From assembly GCA_900320085.1 (NCBI GenBank), contig ONRC01000010.1, forward strand, positions 1 through 57,329: 57,329 nucleotides of DNA, written 5' to 3'. The translations under genes were made by a program, and so were the position numbers. Origin of the DNA: an uncultured Eubacteriales bacterium. GTDB lineage: Bacteria; Bacillota; Clostridia; Christensenellales; Aristaeellaceae. The notes under the pieces were generated by a model. The model saw nothing but the letters and a program-made list of their open reading frames with translations. It was not told the DNA's origin and made no database searches. Position 1 is the stretch's first letter. Each line of letters begins with the position of its first letter. This document shows positions 1 to 8,133 of the stretch, in pieces.

Positions 1-42
1 GGGAACCAAGCTGATTTTATCGTTCAAGCAATTTCCGTTATT

Positions 43-104
43 GGAGTCCAGAGGATGAAATCCTTTGGTGCAGGGGTACGGGGGCCGCACAGGCCCCTGC
101 CTCG
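43..104 (-). repeat. Dispersed structured repeat, family B, copy 1
   Basis: This stretch matches 10154-10214 in inverse orientation, with only a few differences. Read on either strand it folds into two hairpins. One is at 48-56/60-68 with a GAA loop. The other is closed by GCAGGGG and CCCCTGC (69-100). It lies beyond the terminator of the LysM gene and has the same orientation to that gene as copy 2 has to the phosphatase gene. Confidence 0.7.
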
Positions 105-146
105 TCGCTCCTTTTGTGATTTAAAGTGCCCAATAAGTCAAAACAA

Positions 147-191
147 CCCCGCAGAAGCAGAGAAATCCTTCTCCGCTCCTGCGGGGTTTTT
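147..191. terminator. Rho-independent terminator, probably bidirectional
   Basis: CCCCGCAG at 147-154 pairs with CTGCGGGG at 179-186, and the stem is extended inwards by AGCAGAGAA and TTCTCCGCT. A T run follows on the + strand (187-191) and TTGTTTT follows on the - strand. It sits just past the stop codon of the - strand LysM gene and would end its transcript. Confidence 0.75.
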
Positions 192-195
192 AACG

Positions 196-768
196 TCAGT
201 CGGGCAGCCGCACGGTGACGCCGGACTTGAAATCCTGCGGCGCGAGGCAGGGATTTGCTTTCAGCAGGTCGCCCACGGATACGCTGTATTTTTCCGCCAG
301 GGATTGCAGCGTTTCCGCATCGCCCAGCGTCACGGAGGCGGGAAGGGGACAGGCGATGTTTTCCGCCGGGATGCACACGATGTCGCCGCCCTGGAGCGCG
401 TCCAGGTCCTTGTCGCTGTTGGCGGTTTTCAGGGTATGCCAGCTCAGGTTGTAGCGCAATTGCAGGTCGCTGGCGGTCTGGCCGTTCTGCACCACGCTGC
501 GGCGGTTGGCCGGGCAGGTGTAGGCGGGGGTCTCAGGCTCCGGATTCGGCGCGGGGCAGGCCGGGCATTCCTGGGCGGGCGTGTCGGCGTTGCTGTAAGG
601 AATGCACAGCACGTCGCCGATGGTCAGGCGGGCGGGAGGAATGGTGGGGTTGGCCTCCAGCAGGTCGCGGAGCTGAACGTTCAAGCGCTGAGCGATCAGG
701 TAAAAGCTGTCGCCCCGACGGACGGTGTAATGGTAAGCGCAGTTGGTTTGCGTATCGGACATGAGCAT
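196..768 (-). CDS. LysM-repeat peptidoglycan-binding protein
   Basis: The 190-residue protein consists of three LysM modules joined by short linkers. The first, near residues 12-58, begins YTVRRGDSFYLIAQRL. The second, near 85-135, begins NRRSVVQNGQTASDLQLRY. The third, near 142-188, has GDAETLQSLAEKYSVSVGDL. A Pro/Cys-rich linker (PACPAPNPEPETP) separates modules 1 and 2. LysM modules bind N-acetylglucosamine-containing glycans such as peptidoglycan or the spore cortex. No signal peptide or catalytic domain is visible, so it may be a spore- or wall-associated binding protein exported by another route. AAAGGGG lies just before ATG 768; ATG 762 in the same frame is a possible alternative. It is apparently monocistronic, with a terminator at 147-191. 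Confidence 0.85.
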   Translation of the reverse strand: MLMSDTQTNCAYHYTVRRGDSFYLIAQRLNVQLRDLLEANPTIPPARLTIGDVLCIPYSNADTPAQECPACPAPNPEPETPAYTCPANRRSVVQNGQTASDLQLRYNLSWHTLKTANSDKDLDALQGGDIVCIPAENIACPLPASVTLGDAETLQSLAEKYSVSVGDLLKANPCLAPQDFKSGVTVRLPD

Positions 769-827
769 GCACCCCTTTCCATGATTTCCACTGCCATCGT
801 ATGAGCAGGCCGGGAGAAGGGTGCATG

Positions 828-856
828 AGAAAAAGAAACGAATTAAAATCTGTCAA
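828..856 (-). promoter_or_regulatory. Possible promoter of the LysM gene
   Basis: On the - strand a consensus TTGACA (851-856) is followed 17 nt later by a poor -10 element (TTTTCT, 828-833). The perfect -35 and its position upstream of the LysM gene support it; the weak -10 does not. Confidence 0.3.
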
Positions 857-887
857 GCAGGGCTGTGATAGAATGCAATCTTATGGA

Positions 888-990
888 TTTCTCGGAAAGG
901 GGTCTGGGGGAAAACGCTCTAAGCCTTCCCCTATCAGGGGAAGGTGGCGCGAAGCGCCGGATGAGGTTTACAAAGAGCAGTTTCCCCCAG
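888..990 (-). repeat. Dispersed 3'-end hairpin, family A, with a second palindrome nested in its loop
   Basis: The outer arms CTGGGGGAAA (904-913) and TTTCCCCCAG (981-990), plus GCTCT with AGAGC, match the hairpin at 36059-36103. The flank TTTCTCGGAAAGGGGT (888-903) is also shared with that copy. In place of the short loop there is an insert holding CCTTCCCCT/AGGGGAAGG (924-944) and GGCGC/GCGCC (946-958). The element begins 10 nt past the stop codon of the - strand Sua5 gene. Confidence 0.7.
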
Positions 991-999
991 AAAAATCAT

Positions 1000-2019
1000 T
1001 TACACTACTACCAGGTCGAACGCCGCGGCGCGGGCCATGCGGTTCATCACCGCCAGGGCTTCGCCCTCCGGTTTCCAGCCCTGGGCCAGGATGAGGGACA
1101 CGTTCAGGGCGTCCATCTCCCGCAGACGGCGGAACAGCAGATGCGCGCCTTCCTGGGGCGTTTCTCCCAGGGAAAATGCCCGGCGATCGCCGAACAGCGG
1201 CAAGGCGCTGTCATGGGCCAATATAACGGCGTTTTCAGTCTCGTCGTATCGTTTGATGATCGCGTCGGCCACCGCTTCGTCCGATCCGATGTACACGGTC
1301 ATCTTCGCTTTAGGCGCGTAATGGCGGTGCTTCATGCCGGGGGAGGGGGCGCTTTCGCCTTCCTTGAGAGGCCGCATCACGCTGGGGGCGACGGTGCAGC
1401 TGCCTACCACCGACGCCACATCCTCCGCCGTAATCGCGCCGGGGCGCAGCACGCAGGGCACGCCGCCGGTCAGGTCCAGCACCGTGGATTCCACGCCCAC
1501 GTCGCAGGCGCCGCCGTCCAGAATAAAGGGAATGCGGCTCTGCATATCCTCATATACGTCCTGGGCCGTGGTGGGGCTGGGCCGCCCGGAACGATTGGCG
1601 GAGGGCGCGGCGATGGGGATACCGCAGACCTGCAAAAGCGCATGCGCCACCGGATGACTGGGGCACCTGACGGCTACCGAGGGCAGGCCCGCGGTGGTCA
1701 CATCCGGCACCTTTTCCGTTTTCATCAGCAGCAGCGTCAGCGGCCCCGGCCAGAAAGCGTCCATCAGCGTTTCGGCGGTGGGCGTGACGCGGCAAAGCCC
1801 TTCCAACTGGCTTCTTTCCGCCACGTGCACGATCAGCGGGTTGTCCGCCGGGCGCTCCTTGGCGGCGAAAATATCCCGTACAGCCTGCTCGTTCAGCGCG
1901 TCCGCGCCCAGGCCGTACACCGTTTCCGTGGGGAAGGCCACCACCCGGCCCGCTTGCAGCAAAGCTGCGGCTTGTCTGATACTTTCTTCCCCGGCGGGAA
2001 GGCAAAGCGTTTCCAACAT
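1000..2019 (-). CDS. ywlC: Threonylcarbamoyl-AMP synthase, Sua5/YwlC type
   Basis: Makes threonylcarbamoyl-AMP from threonine, bicarbonate and ATP, the first step of the t6A37 modification of ANN-decoding tRNAs. The N-terminal YrdC/TsaC domain (about residues 10-200) has the typical PTETVYGLGADA, the AAKERPADNPLIVHV stretch and SANRSGRPSPT. The linker SPGMKHRHYAPKA leads into the C-terminal Sua5 domain (about 240-339), so this is the long form rather than short TsaC. The start chosen is ATG 2019, with AAAGGAG 8 nt upstream; an in-frame ATG at 2061 has no such site. A TsaD/Kae1-like paralogue is encoded in this window at 38569. Confidence 0.93.
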   Translation of the reverse strand: MLETLCLPAGEESIRQAAALLQAGRVVAFPTETVYGLGADALNEQAVRDIFAAKERPADNPLIVHVAERSQLEGLCRVTPTAETLMDAFWPGPLTLLLMKTEKVPDVTTAGLPSVAVRCPSHPVAHALLQVCGIPIAAPSANRSGRPSPTTAQDVYEDMQSRIPFILDGGACDVGVESTVLDLTGGVPCVLRPGAITAEDVASVVGSCTVAPSVMRPLKEGESAPSPGMKHRHYAPKAKMTVYIGSDEAVADAIIKRYDETENAVILAHDSALPLFGDRRAFSLGETPQEGAHLLFRRLREMDALNVSLILAQGWKPEGEALAVMNRMARAAAFDLVVV

Positions 2020-2180
2020 AATATGCTCCTTTGAATATCCAAATAATGTATAATTTATCAATGCATATTCAACAGCGTTTTTTGAAAATCCGTGGCTGCT
2101 GAAACAATACCATGATAGGCGGATTGACCCGGATTGTCAAGATTTCTTTGCTTTTTTTCTGCCTTTTCCCGTTTGCGGTC

Positions 2181-2209
2181 TTGTGCGAATGGAATGAATA
2201 TGGTAATAT
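2181..2209 (+). promoter_or_regulatory. Sigma-A type promoter of nadK-argR-recN
   Basis: TTGTGC (2181-2186), a 17-nt spacer and TAATAT (2204-2209). Transcription would start near 2216, just before the GGGGGGAG ribosome site of nadK. Confidence 0.65.
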
Positions 2210-2234
2210 GAATATGCAGAATGGGGGGAGCGGA

Positions 2235-3086
2235 ATGAAAACAACCTTCTATTTCTATGCAAATCCCTTTCAACTCAGGAGCGCTGAGGCGGCCCAAGCG
2301 CTGGGGAAGGTGATCCAGGCGCGGGGCGGCCGGGTGCTGACGGAAAACTGGCTGTCCGCCCAGGGCGTTGGGGAGGCTTGCTCTTTGCCCGACGCGCCGG
2401 AGGACACCCGGGCCATCATCGCTTTCGGCGGGGACGGTACGCTGCTCATGGCCGCGCCGGAGGCGGTAAAGAAGCGCATCCCCCTTGTGGGCGTGCACAC
2501 CGGCACGGTGGGCTTCCTGATGCAGGGGGACGCGGACAACCCGGAAGCGCTGGCCGACGCGCTGTTTGCGCCGACATATGACTCCTATCCGCTGCTGAAC
2601 ATCGGATACGATGGGAAAAGCTATCTGGCCGTGAATGACCTGGCCCTGACCCGGGGCGAGCATCCCGGCGTGATCGAAGTGACGGCCATGGTGGACGGGG
2701 AGGAAGCTTTCTGCGCCCACGGGGACGGGGTGATCGTGTCCACGCCGCTGGGGGCCACGGCTTACGGACTGTCGGCGGGCGGGCCGATCGTGCGTCACGA
2801 CGCGCCGTGCCTGCTGCTGACGCCGCTGTGCGCCCGGGAGCTGCTGCTGCGGCCTGTCATTCTGCCGCTGTCGGCAAAAATAACTTTGCTGGCCCACGGC
2901 CGCGACCGCAGGCGGCTGCAACTGGCCATCGACGGGCAAACGCTGCTGCCCGTGACGCATGAGGCGCAGGTGGAAATCTCCGCCGCGAAAGAAACCCTCG
3001 ACATGATCCGTCTTCGCCCGTCCCGCTTCTTTGCGACGCTGCGCCGCAAGCAGGCGGTATGGAACGATTATGAAATACAGGAGTGA
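2235..3086 (+). CDS. nadK: NAD kinase
   Basis: Phosphorylates NAD+ at the 2'-hydroxyl of the adenosine ribose to give NADP+, the only route to NADP. The 283-residue protein has the diagnostic GGDGTLL near residue 65, the NDLAL motif near residue 135 and the TPLGATAYGLSAGGPI loop near 170, all in the usual order and spacing. ATG 2235 was chosen because GGGGGGAG lies just upstream and the promoter -10 is at 2204-2209. A longer in-frame start at 2112 would precede the promoter. It is followed 6 nt later by argR and then recN, a standard Firmicutes order. Confidence 0.94.
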   Translation: MKTTFYFYANPFQLRSAEAAQALGKVIQARGGRVLTENWLSAQGVGEACSLPDAPEDTRAIIAFGGDGTLLMAAPEAVKKRIPLVGVHTGTVGFLMQGDADNPEALADALFAPTYDSYPLLNIGYDGKSYLAVNDLALTRGEHPGVIEVTAMVDGEEAFCAHGDGVIVSTPLGATAYGLSAGGPIVRHDAPCLLLTPLCARELLLRPVILPLSAKITLLAHGRDRRRLQLAIDGQTLLPVTHEAQVEISAAKETLDMIRLRPSRFFATLRRKQAVWNDYEIQE

Positions 3087-3092
3087 ACACCA

Positions 3093-3542
3093 ATGAAGAA
3101 CGCGCGTCAAACTGCCATCCTGAGCATCATCGAACAGAACGACATCGAAACCCAGGAGGAGCTGGCCGGAAAGCTGCGGGACATGGGCATCGTGGTCACC
3201 CAGGCCACCGTTTCCCGGGACATCAAAGAACTGCGGCTGCTCAAGGTCCTGTCCGGCAGCGGCGGATATAAATATGCCACGGCGGACAAGGCGGAGCACG
3301 GCCTGTCCGAGCGCTTTGTGCGCATGTTCAAGGATTCCGTGCTGTCGGTCAGCAGCGCGGGCAACATCGTGGTGCTCAAAACCCTGTCCGGCAGCGCCAA
3401 TGTGGCGGGCGAAGCCATTGACTCCATGCGCCTGCCCGAGATCCTGGGCACCATGGCCGGGGACAACACCGTGTTCGCCGTCGTCCAGAATGAGGCCGAG
3501 GCCGTGGAAACGGTGAAGCGGTTTCAAGAAATGCTGAAGTGA
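3093..3542 (+). CDS. argR: Arginine repressor ArgR/AhrC
   Basis: Arginine-sensing repressor and activator, normally a hexamer. The 149-residue length is standard. The N-terminal winged helix (residues 1-70) contains TQATVSRDIKELRLLKV, the signature recognition helix. The C-terminal oligomerisation and arginine-binding domain contains the conserved GTMAGDNTVFAVV with its GD pair. It lies between nadK and recN. No arginine biosynthesis genes are in the window, so its targets cannot be seen. Confidence 0.95.
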   Translation: MKNARQTAILSIIEQNDIETQEELAGKLRDMGIVVTQATVSRDIKELRLLKVLSGSGGYKYATADKAEHGLSERFVRMFKDSVLSVSSAGNIVVLKTLSGSANVAGEAIDSMRLPEILGTMAGDNTVFAVVQNEAEAVETVKRFQEMLK

Positions 3543-3553
3543 GGGAGTGGGGA

Positions 3554-3604
3554 ATAGGGATTAGGGAGCAGGCACTCAGCCAAACCCTACTCCCTAATCC
3601 CTAT
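3554..3604. repeat. Inverted heptamer repeat between argR and recN
   Basis: ATAGGGATTAGGGAG (3554-3568) is the exact reverse complement of 3590-3604; about 21 nt separate the arms. Each arm is built of degenerate 7-mers (AATAGGG, ATTAGGG). No T tract follows, so it is not an ordinary terminator. It resembles in design, but not in sequence, the heptamer arms at 16511-16585 and 18877-18981. Confidence 0.75.
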
Positions 3605-3620
3605 ACATAAAGAGGTAACA

Positions 3621-5279
3621 ATGCTTCAATCACTATCAATCCGCAATATCGCCCTGATGGACGAAATGCAGGTGGAATTTTCCTCCGGACTGCACGTGCT
3701 GACGGGCGAAACAGGCGCGGGCAAATCCATCCTGGTGGACGCGGTGACGCTGCTGCTGGGAGGCCGGGCGCAAAAGGAGCTCATCCGCCGGGGCGAGGAC
3801 AAGGCCCGGGTGGAGGGCGTGTTTGACGTGAGCGACTGCCCTCCGGTGCGAAAGCTGCTCCGGGAGCAGGAATTGGACGAGGGGAACGAGCTGATCCTCA
3901 GCCGGGAAATCACCCTGTCCGGGCGCTCCTCCTGCCGGGTGAACGGCACGCTGCTGCCACTGGCACAGTATCACCAGTTCACCGACCTGCTCATGGACAT
4001 TCACGGCCAGCACGAGCATCAGTCCCTGATGGACGATAAAAAGCATCTGGGCTTTCTGGACGCCTCCGGGGACGATCAGCACCGGGCGTTGCTGGAAAAG
4101 ACCCAGGCGGATTATACGGCCTGGCATGACTGCAAGCGGGAACTGGACAGGCTGCAAAAGCAGAGCGCCCAGGCCAGCGAACGGATGGAGCTTTTGCGCA
4201 TCCGTCAGGCGGAACTGAAAAAGGCCAAGCTGGCGCCCGGCGAGGAAGAAGAATTGGCAAAGGAGCGGGATAAGTACCGCAACATGGAGAAAATCGAAAA
4301 CGGTTTGCGGGAAGCCTTTGAGCAGGTCTACGATGGCAGTGACCCCGCCGCTGAGGCCCTGCGCACCGCCGCCACGGCCTTGCAGCCCATCGAGGGGCTG
4401 GACGAAGCCTACGCCTCCCTCCGCGCCCGGCTGGACGCGCTGTATTATGAAGCGGAGGACATCGGGCTGACACTGCGGGACTTGCTGGATAAGCTGGACG
4501 CCGACCCGGACCGGCTGGAAGCGGTGCAGAGCCGCCTGGATCTGATCCGCCGCCTGAGCCGCAAGTACGGCGGGGCGACCACCGGGGAAATGGTTCTCAA
4601 GCTCAAGGAAATCGAAAAAGAGCTGAGCAGCTTTGAAAGCATCGACGACGACCTGGACACGCTGACCAAGAAAGAAAAAACGCTTTCTCAGCAATACAAA
4701 AAAACGGCGGCGCTGCTGTCTGCCTCCCGGCAGGAATTGGCGCGGAAGTTCGAGCGGGAAATGGAAATCCAGCTGAACGACCTGAACATGGCGGGCACAA
4801 AATTCTCCGTCACCCTGCCCGCCTGTCCGCCCGGCCCGCTGGGCAATGAAACCGCGGCGTTCCTGATCGCGCCCAACCGGGGCGAGGAATTGCAGCCGCT
4901 TTCCAAGATCGCCTCCGGCGGCGAACTGAGCCGCCTGATGCTGGCCATCAAGTCCGTGGCCGCGAAGCGGGAGGGCGTGCCCTCCATGATCTTTGACGAG
5001 ATCGACACCGGCATTTCAGGCCGCGCCGCCCAGGTGGTGGGGGAGAAGATGGCCGCCATCGCCAGGGAACGCCAGGTGCTCTGTGTGACCCATTTGCAGC
5101 AGATCGCCGCCCTGGCCGACCACCATTACCTGGTGGAAAAATCCTTCGACGGCGAACGTACCCGCACCCGCCTGACGCCGCTCACCGGCGAAGTCCGGGT
5201 GAACGAAATCGCCCGGATGCTGGGCGGCGACCCGGAAAGCGCCCGCGCTCACGCCCGGGAAATGCTGAAAAAAGAATAA
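3621..5279 (+). CDS. recN: DNA repair protein RecN
   Basis: SMC-like ATPase recruited to double-strand breaks, where it tethers DNA ends for recombination. The 552-residue protein begins with LQSLSIRNIALMD. It has the Walker A GETGAGKSILVDAV near residue 30 and DIHGQHEHQSLM near 130, followed by a long coiled coil (about 150-380). The ABC signature ASGGELSRLMLAIKS is near 430, Walker B SMIFDEIDTGISG near 455, and VTHLQQIAALAD near 490. The GAGGTAAC site precedes the ATG. It is the third gene of the nadK operon, separated from argR by an inverted heptamer repeat. Confidence 0.95.
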   Translation: MLQSLSIRNIALMDEMQVEFSSGLHVLTGETGAGKSILVDAVTLLLGGRAQKELIRRGEDKARVEGVFDVSDCPPVRKLLREQELDEGNELILSREITLSGRSSCRVNGTLLPLAQYHQFTDLLMDIHGQHEHQSLMDDKKHLGFLDASGDDQHRALLEKTQADYTAWHDCKRELDRLQKQSAQASERMELLRIRQAELKKAKLAPGEEEELAKERDKYRNMEKIENGLREAFEQVYDGSDPAAEALRTAATALQPIEGLDEAYASLRARLDALYYEAEDIGLTLRDLLDKLDADPDRLEAVQSRLDLIRRLSRKYGGATTGEMVLKLKEIEKELSSFESIDDDLDTLTKKEKTLSQQYKKTAALLSASRQELARKFEREMEIQLNDLNMAGTKFSVTLPACPPGPLGNETAAFLIAPNRGEELQPLSKIASGGELSRLMLAIKSVAAKREGVPSMIFDEIDTGISGRAAQVVGEKMAAIARERQVLCVTHLQQIAALADHHYLVEKSFDGERTRTRLTPLTGEVRVNEIARMLGGDPESARAHAREMLKKE

Positions 5280-5288
5280 GAGTTTTAG

Positions 5289-5333
5289 CTGAGGGAAGCT
5301 GCGCTTTGGAGCTCAAAGCAGGGTTTCTCCCAG
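5289..5333 (+). repeat. Diverged 3'-end hairpin, family A, downstream of recN
   Basis: CTGAGGGAAGCTGCGCTTTG pairs imperfectly with CAAAGCAGGGTTTCTCCCAG and matches the hairpin at 36059-36103 at most positions. It begins 9 nt past the recN stop codon, in the same orientation to its gene as the other copies. Confidence 0.55.
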
Positions 5334-5448
5334 CTTTCTTTCTGAGTTGGGCTGCATAATCCCAATCCACTTCAAACGGATGAGGAAGTATGCATTTTCA
5401 GCTTTTTTCTTTTTTTCCCATTTGAGTTATTCCACTTTCCGTTTTTTA

Positions 5449-5457
5449 TGGTATAAT
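5449..5457 (+). promoter_or_regulatory. Extended -10 promoter element before the FecR-domain gene
   Basis: TGG followed by TATAAT (5452-5457) forms an extended -10 box. No good -35 is visible at 17 nt. It lies about 70 nt upstream of the chosen start codon. Confidence 0.5.
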
Positions 5458-5528
5458 ATGTCTGTGAAAATATGCGTGTTATGCGTTCTGACTTTCCTGA
5501 GCTATACAAAATGGAATGGAGAATGATA

Positions 5529-7130
5529 ATGAAAAAGAATGAAATCATCCATCGGTGGATCGCCTTGGCGATGATCGTCGCGCTGATGCTGAACATATGG
5601 TCCGCCGCGCTTGCGGAAAGCTATTCCGCCAACGTGATGCGGCTGCTGAATTATGAGGGCGAAGTGTATATCCTGGACGCGGACGGAAACGCCCGTTTCC
5701 TGATGGAGAACGTTCGCTTCAACAGCGGCGAAAGCCTGTCCACCGGCGCGAAGGCCATGGCGTCGGTGAGCCTGGACGCGGCGAAAATCCTCACCCTGGA
5801 TTCCATGACCCAGGTGACGTTCGCCAAAGAAAACAACCGCATGACCCTGACCCTGTCCTCCGGGCGGCTGCTGTTGGACGTGCAGGAGAAGCTGGACGAA
5901 AACGAGTCCTTCGATATCCAGACCTCCACCATGACCGTGGGCATCCGGGGCACGGTGGTGTACCTGACCTCCTTTGACGGCTCCGAGGAGGAAATCAACA
6001 AAGCGCTGCTGGAATCCAACGAAAGCTTCCGGGAGCTGCTGAACCGGACGCTGCCAAACGGTTATTCCGGCAACTTCTCCCAGCTGGTGGTGCTGGAGGG
6101 CACCGCCGTGGCGACCTACCAGGATACGAACGGGCAAGCCCAATCGGTTTCCGTGCACGCCGGGGAGAAAATTACCGTGGTGGACGATCATCGGGAAGAA
6201 GCCGCCGTGTCCCAGGCCATGGGCCATGATTTGGGATCAGACATGGTGGAATTCATTAAAAACGATCCTGTCCTCTCCGAAAAGGTGGAAGAAGCCAGCG
6301 ACATTCTGAAAGCCGATACCGGCAAGCAGGAAACCGAAACAGGGATCCCCGAGGAAAATGAGCCGGAGAAAAAAGAACCGGTTATTCCTGATGAAGTACC
6401 GCCCGAACACGTGCATATCTTTTCCCATGAATTTTTCCCAGCCACTTGCACAAGGGACGGTGAAACCGTATATACCTGCGCCTGCGGCGAAACGTTCACC
6501 GAAAGCGGCGACTCTGCTTTGGGCCACGATTGGGGGGCTTGGGAGGTTGTAAGTCCCGCGACCACCGAACAGGAGGGCGCTGAAATCTCCCAATGCACCC
6601 GGTGTGGTGAAGTTCAGTCCAGGGCCATCCGCAAGCTGAACCCAACCCCCACGCCTGTACCGACTCCTGCGCCCACACCGGTTCCCACGGCCACGCCTAC
6701 GCCCGTTCCAACGGAAGTTCCTACCCCTGAACCGACAGAAGCGCCTACACCTGCACCCACAGAAGCGCCTACACCTGCACCCACAGAAGCGCCTACACCT
6801 GCACCCACAGAAGAGCGCCTACACCTGCACCCACAGAAGCGCCTACACCTGCACCCACAGAAGCGCCTACGCCTGCACCCACAGAAGCGCCTACGCCTGT
6901 ACCAACAGAAGCGCCCACCCCTGTGCCAACTCCTACGCCCGTGCCTTCCCCCACGCCCCACGTGCATACGCCCAAGGAGGCTGTTTACGAAAATGAAACC
7001 CCCGCCACATGCACAGCAAGTGGCAGCAGGGAAGCAGTCGTTTCCTGCGAAACCTGCGGAGAAGAAATCAGCCGCACGCCGGAAACTATTTCCGCCTTGG
7101 GCCATGACTGGGGCGAATGGCAAACCGTGA
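5529..7130 (+). CDS. FecR-domain surface protein, N-terminal part (frameshifted)
   Basis: A signal peptide or membrane anchor ([20 protein letters not shown], ending ALAES) is followed by a FecR-like beta domain (about residues 35-220). This includes the [16 protein letters not shown] segment typical of FecR proteins, which sense or bind ligands outside the membrane. An acidic linker, a Cys-containing segment with HDWGAWE and CTRCGE, and a Pro/Thr-rich spacer of PTPAPTEA repeats follow. An extra AG near 6813 throws the frame off; after it the reading becomes ERLHLHPQK and is meaningless up to the stop at 7130. The true continuation lies in two other frames up to 8040. ATG 5529 was chosen because GGAG lies 7 nt upstream. 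The shift may be genuine or an assembly indel. Confidence 0.75.
   Translation: MKKNEIIHRWIALAMIVALMLNIWSAALAESYSANVMRLLNYEGEVYILDADGNARFLMENVRFNSGESLSTGAKAMASVSLDAAKILTLDSMTQVTFAKENNRMTLTLSSGRLLLDVQEKLDENESFDIQTSTMTVGIRGTVVYLTSFDGSEEEINKALLESNESFRELLNRTLPNGYSGNFSQLVVLEGTAVATYQDTNGQAQSVSVHAGEKITVVDDHREEAAVSQAMGHDLGSDMVEFIKNDPVLSEKVEEASDILKADTGKQETETGIPEENEPEKKEPVIPDEVPPEHVHIFSHEFFPATCTRDGETVYTCACGETFTESGDSALGHDWGAWEVVSPATTEQEGAEISQCTRCGEVQSRAIRKLNPTPTPVPTPAPTPVPTATPTPVPTEVPTPEPTEAPTPAPTEAPTPAPTEAPTPAPTEERLHLHPQKRLHLHPQKRLRLHPQKRLRLYQQKRPPLCQLLRPCLPPRPTCIRPRRLFTKMKPPPHAQQVAAGKQSFPAKPAEKKSAARRKLFPPWAMTGANGKP
6735..6925 (+). repeat. 24-nt tandem repeats coding the PTPAPTEA spacer
   Basis: About eight copies of ACAGAAGCGCCTACACCTGC plus ACCC, encoding eight-residue units. 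Copies 2-4 are nearly identical, later ones drift. The fourth boundary reads acagaagAGcgcc, a 2-nt insertion that shifts the frame. Because the unit is 24 nt, loss or gain of whole units would not change the frame. Confidence 0.85.
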
Positions 7131-7224
7131 AGGAACCCGAATGCACGGAAACCGGTCTGCGCCAACGCGCCTGTCAGCGCTGCGGAGAAACCGAAGCGGA
7201 AACCCTGCCCGCCAACGGTCATAC
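6816..7224 (+). pseudogene. FecR-domain surface protein, middle part in a shifted frame
   Basis: After the AG insertion the spacer continues correctly in the +2 frame ([18 protein letters not shown]). It then runs into a cysteine repeat: [45 protein letters not shown] and PANGHT. Near 7223 the sequence ACCCCATC lacks one C compared with what the repeat needs (ACCCCCATC). The coherent protein therefore jumps to a third frame. This piece has no start of its own. Confidence 0.65.
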
Positions 7225-8040
7225 CCCATCACGGAAGCCGCCATTGCCGCCACCTGCACCGAATCCGGCTGGACGGAGCATATCTATTGCGCTGTATGTG
7301 AAGAAGTGCTGGAGCCTTACCAGACCGAAATCCCCGCCCTGGGGCATGACTGGGGCGCATGGGAAACCGTGGAAAACGCCACCTGCGGCGTGGCGGGATT
7401 GCAGCGGCGCACCTGCCAGCGCGCAGGCTGCGGCGCCACGGAAGAGCAGCCCATTCCCGCCACCGGCGCGCATGTAATGCCGGAAGAACCCGTCATCGAA
7501 AACGAAGTGCCCGAAACCTGCACCACAGGCCAAAGCTTTGACGACGTGTATTATTGCGTGGTCTGCGGAGCGGAGCTGAGCCGCCAGCCCTATACCACCG
7601 ACGCCCCCGGCCACGATTGGGGCGCATGGGAAACCGTTCAAGAGCCCACCTGCACAGAGGAAGGCCAGCGCCAGCGCGCCTGCCAGCGGGCAGGCTGCGG
7701 AGAAACCGAAACGGAAACGATTTCCGCCAATGGCCATGACGCCGTTGCGGGAGGAAGGCCCACCTGCACCGACGCCGGCTATATCGGCCGCACCATCTGC
7801 ACCGTCTGCGGCGAGGTGGTTGACCCTGGCACGCCGGCCCCAGCTCTGGGAGGAGAGCACAACCTCCAGCAGGTGGGCGATATAGAATCGAGCTCCTATG
7901 TGAATACCGATGGGGAAACCATATATTTCACATACCGTACTATGGTTTGCACAAGATGCGGATACGGAACAACGGAAACCCTGGAAGAGTGGAAAGACGG
8001 AGACCACGCAATTCATCCTTCTGAAACGGGTACTCCTTAA
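7117..8040 (+). CDS. FecR-domain surface protein, C-terminal cysteine repeats (third frame)
   Basis: From about 7222 this frame carries the remaining repeats of the surface protein; codons 7117-7221 are out of frame and probably not used. The units alternate C..G....YC.VCGE and [10 protein letters not shown]...C...G...R.CQRAGCG, each pair about 75 residues. The CxxC pairs could bind zinc or form disulfides. Similar GHDWGxW cysteine repeats are common in long surface proteins of gut Clostridia. The end ([19 protein letters not shown]...) has no LPxTG or membrane anchor. A hairpin and the CHASE2 phosphatase gene follow. Confidence 0.6.
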   Translation: MANREGTRMHGNRSAPTRLSALRRNRSGNPARQRSYPITEAAIAATCTESGWTEHIYCAVCEEVLEPYQTEIPALGHDWGAWETVENATCGVAGLQRRTCQRAGCGATEEQPIPATGAHVMPEEPVIENEVPETCTTGQSFDDVYYCVVCGAELSRQPYTTDAPGHDWGAWETVQEPTCTEEGQRQRACQRAGCGETETETISANGHDAVAGGRPTCTDAGYIGRTICTVCGEVVDPGTPAPALGGEHNLQQVGDIESSSYVNTDGETIYFTYRTMVCTRCGYGTTETLEEWKDGDHAIHPSETGTP

Positions 8041-8090
8041 CAAATCCTATGCCACTCCGCGCGCCAGGTTTGGCAAAACCACGTGAAGAA

Positions 8091-8116
8091 TGCCCGGCAG
8101 ACCGTTCTGCCGGGCA
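8091..8116 (+). other. Perfect hairpin in the leader of the CHASE2 phosphatase gene
   Basis: TGCCCGGCAGA (8091-8101) and TCTGCCGGGCA (8106-8116) form an 11-bp stem with a CCGT loop. It ends 17 nt before the start codon and has no T tract on the + strand. It could slow read-through or protect the mRNA end. Confidence 0.6.
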
Positions 8117-8133
8117 AAGAATGAGGAAACACC

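Noticed and set aside
801..1094. Open frame of 97 codons on the + strand over the nested palindromes
   Set aside because: It is formed by repeat sequence and the antisense of the Sua5 gene; no family resemblance or ribosome site.
6735..6925. Phase variation by change in repeat number of the 24-nt units
   Set aside because: The unit length is a multiple of three, so copy-number change cannot switch the frame; the break is due to a separate 2-nt insertion.
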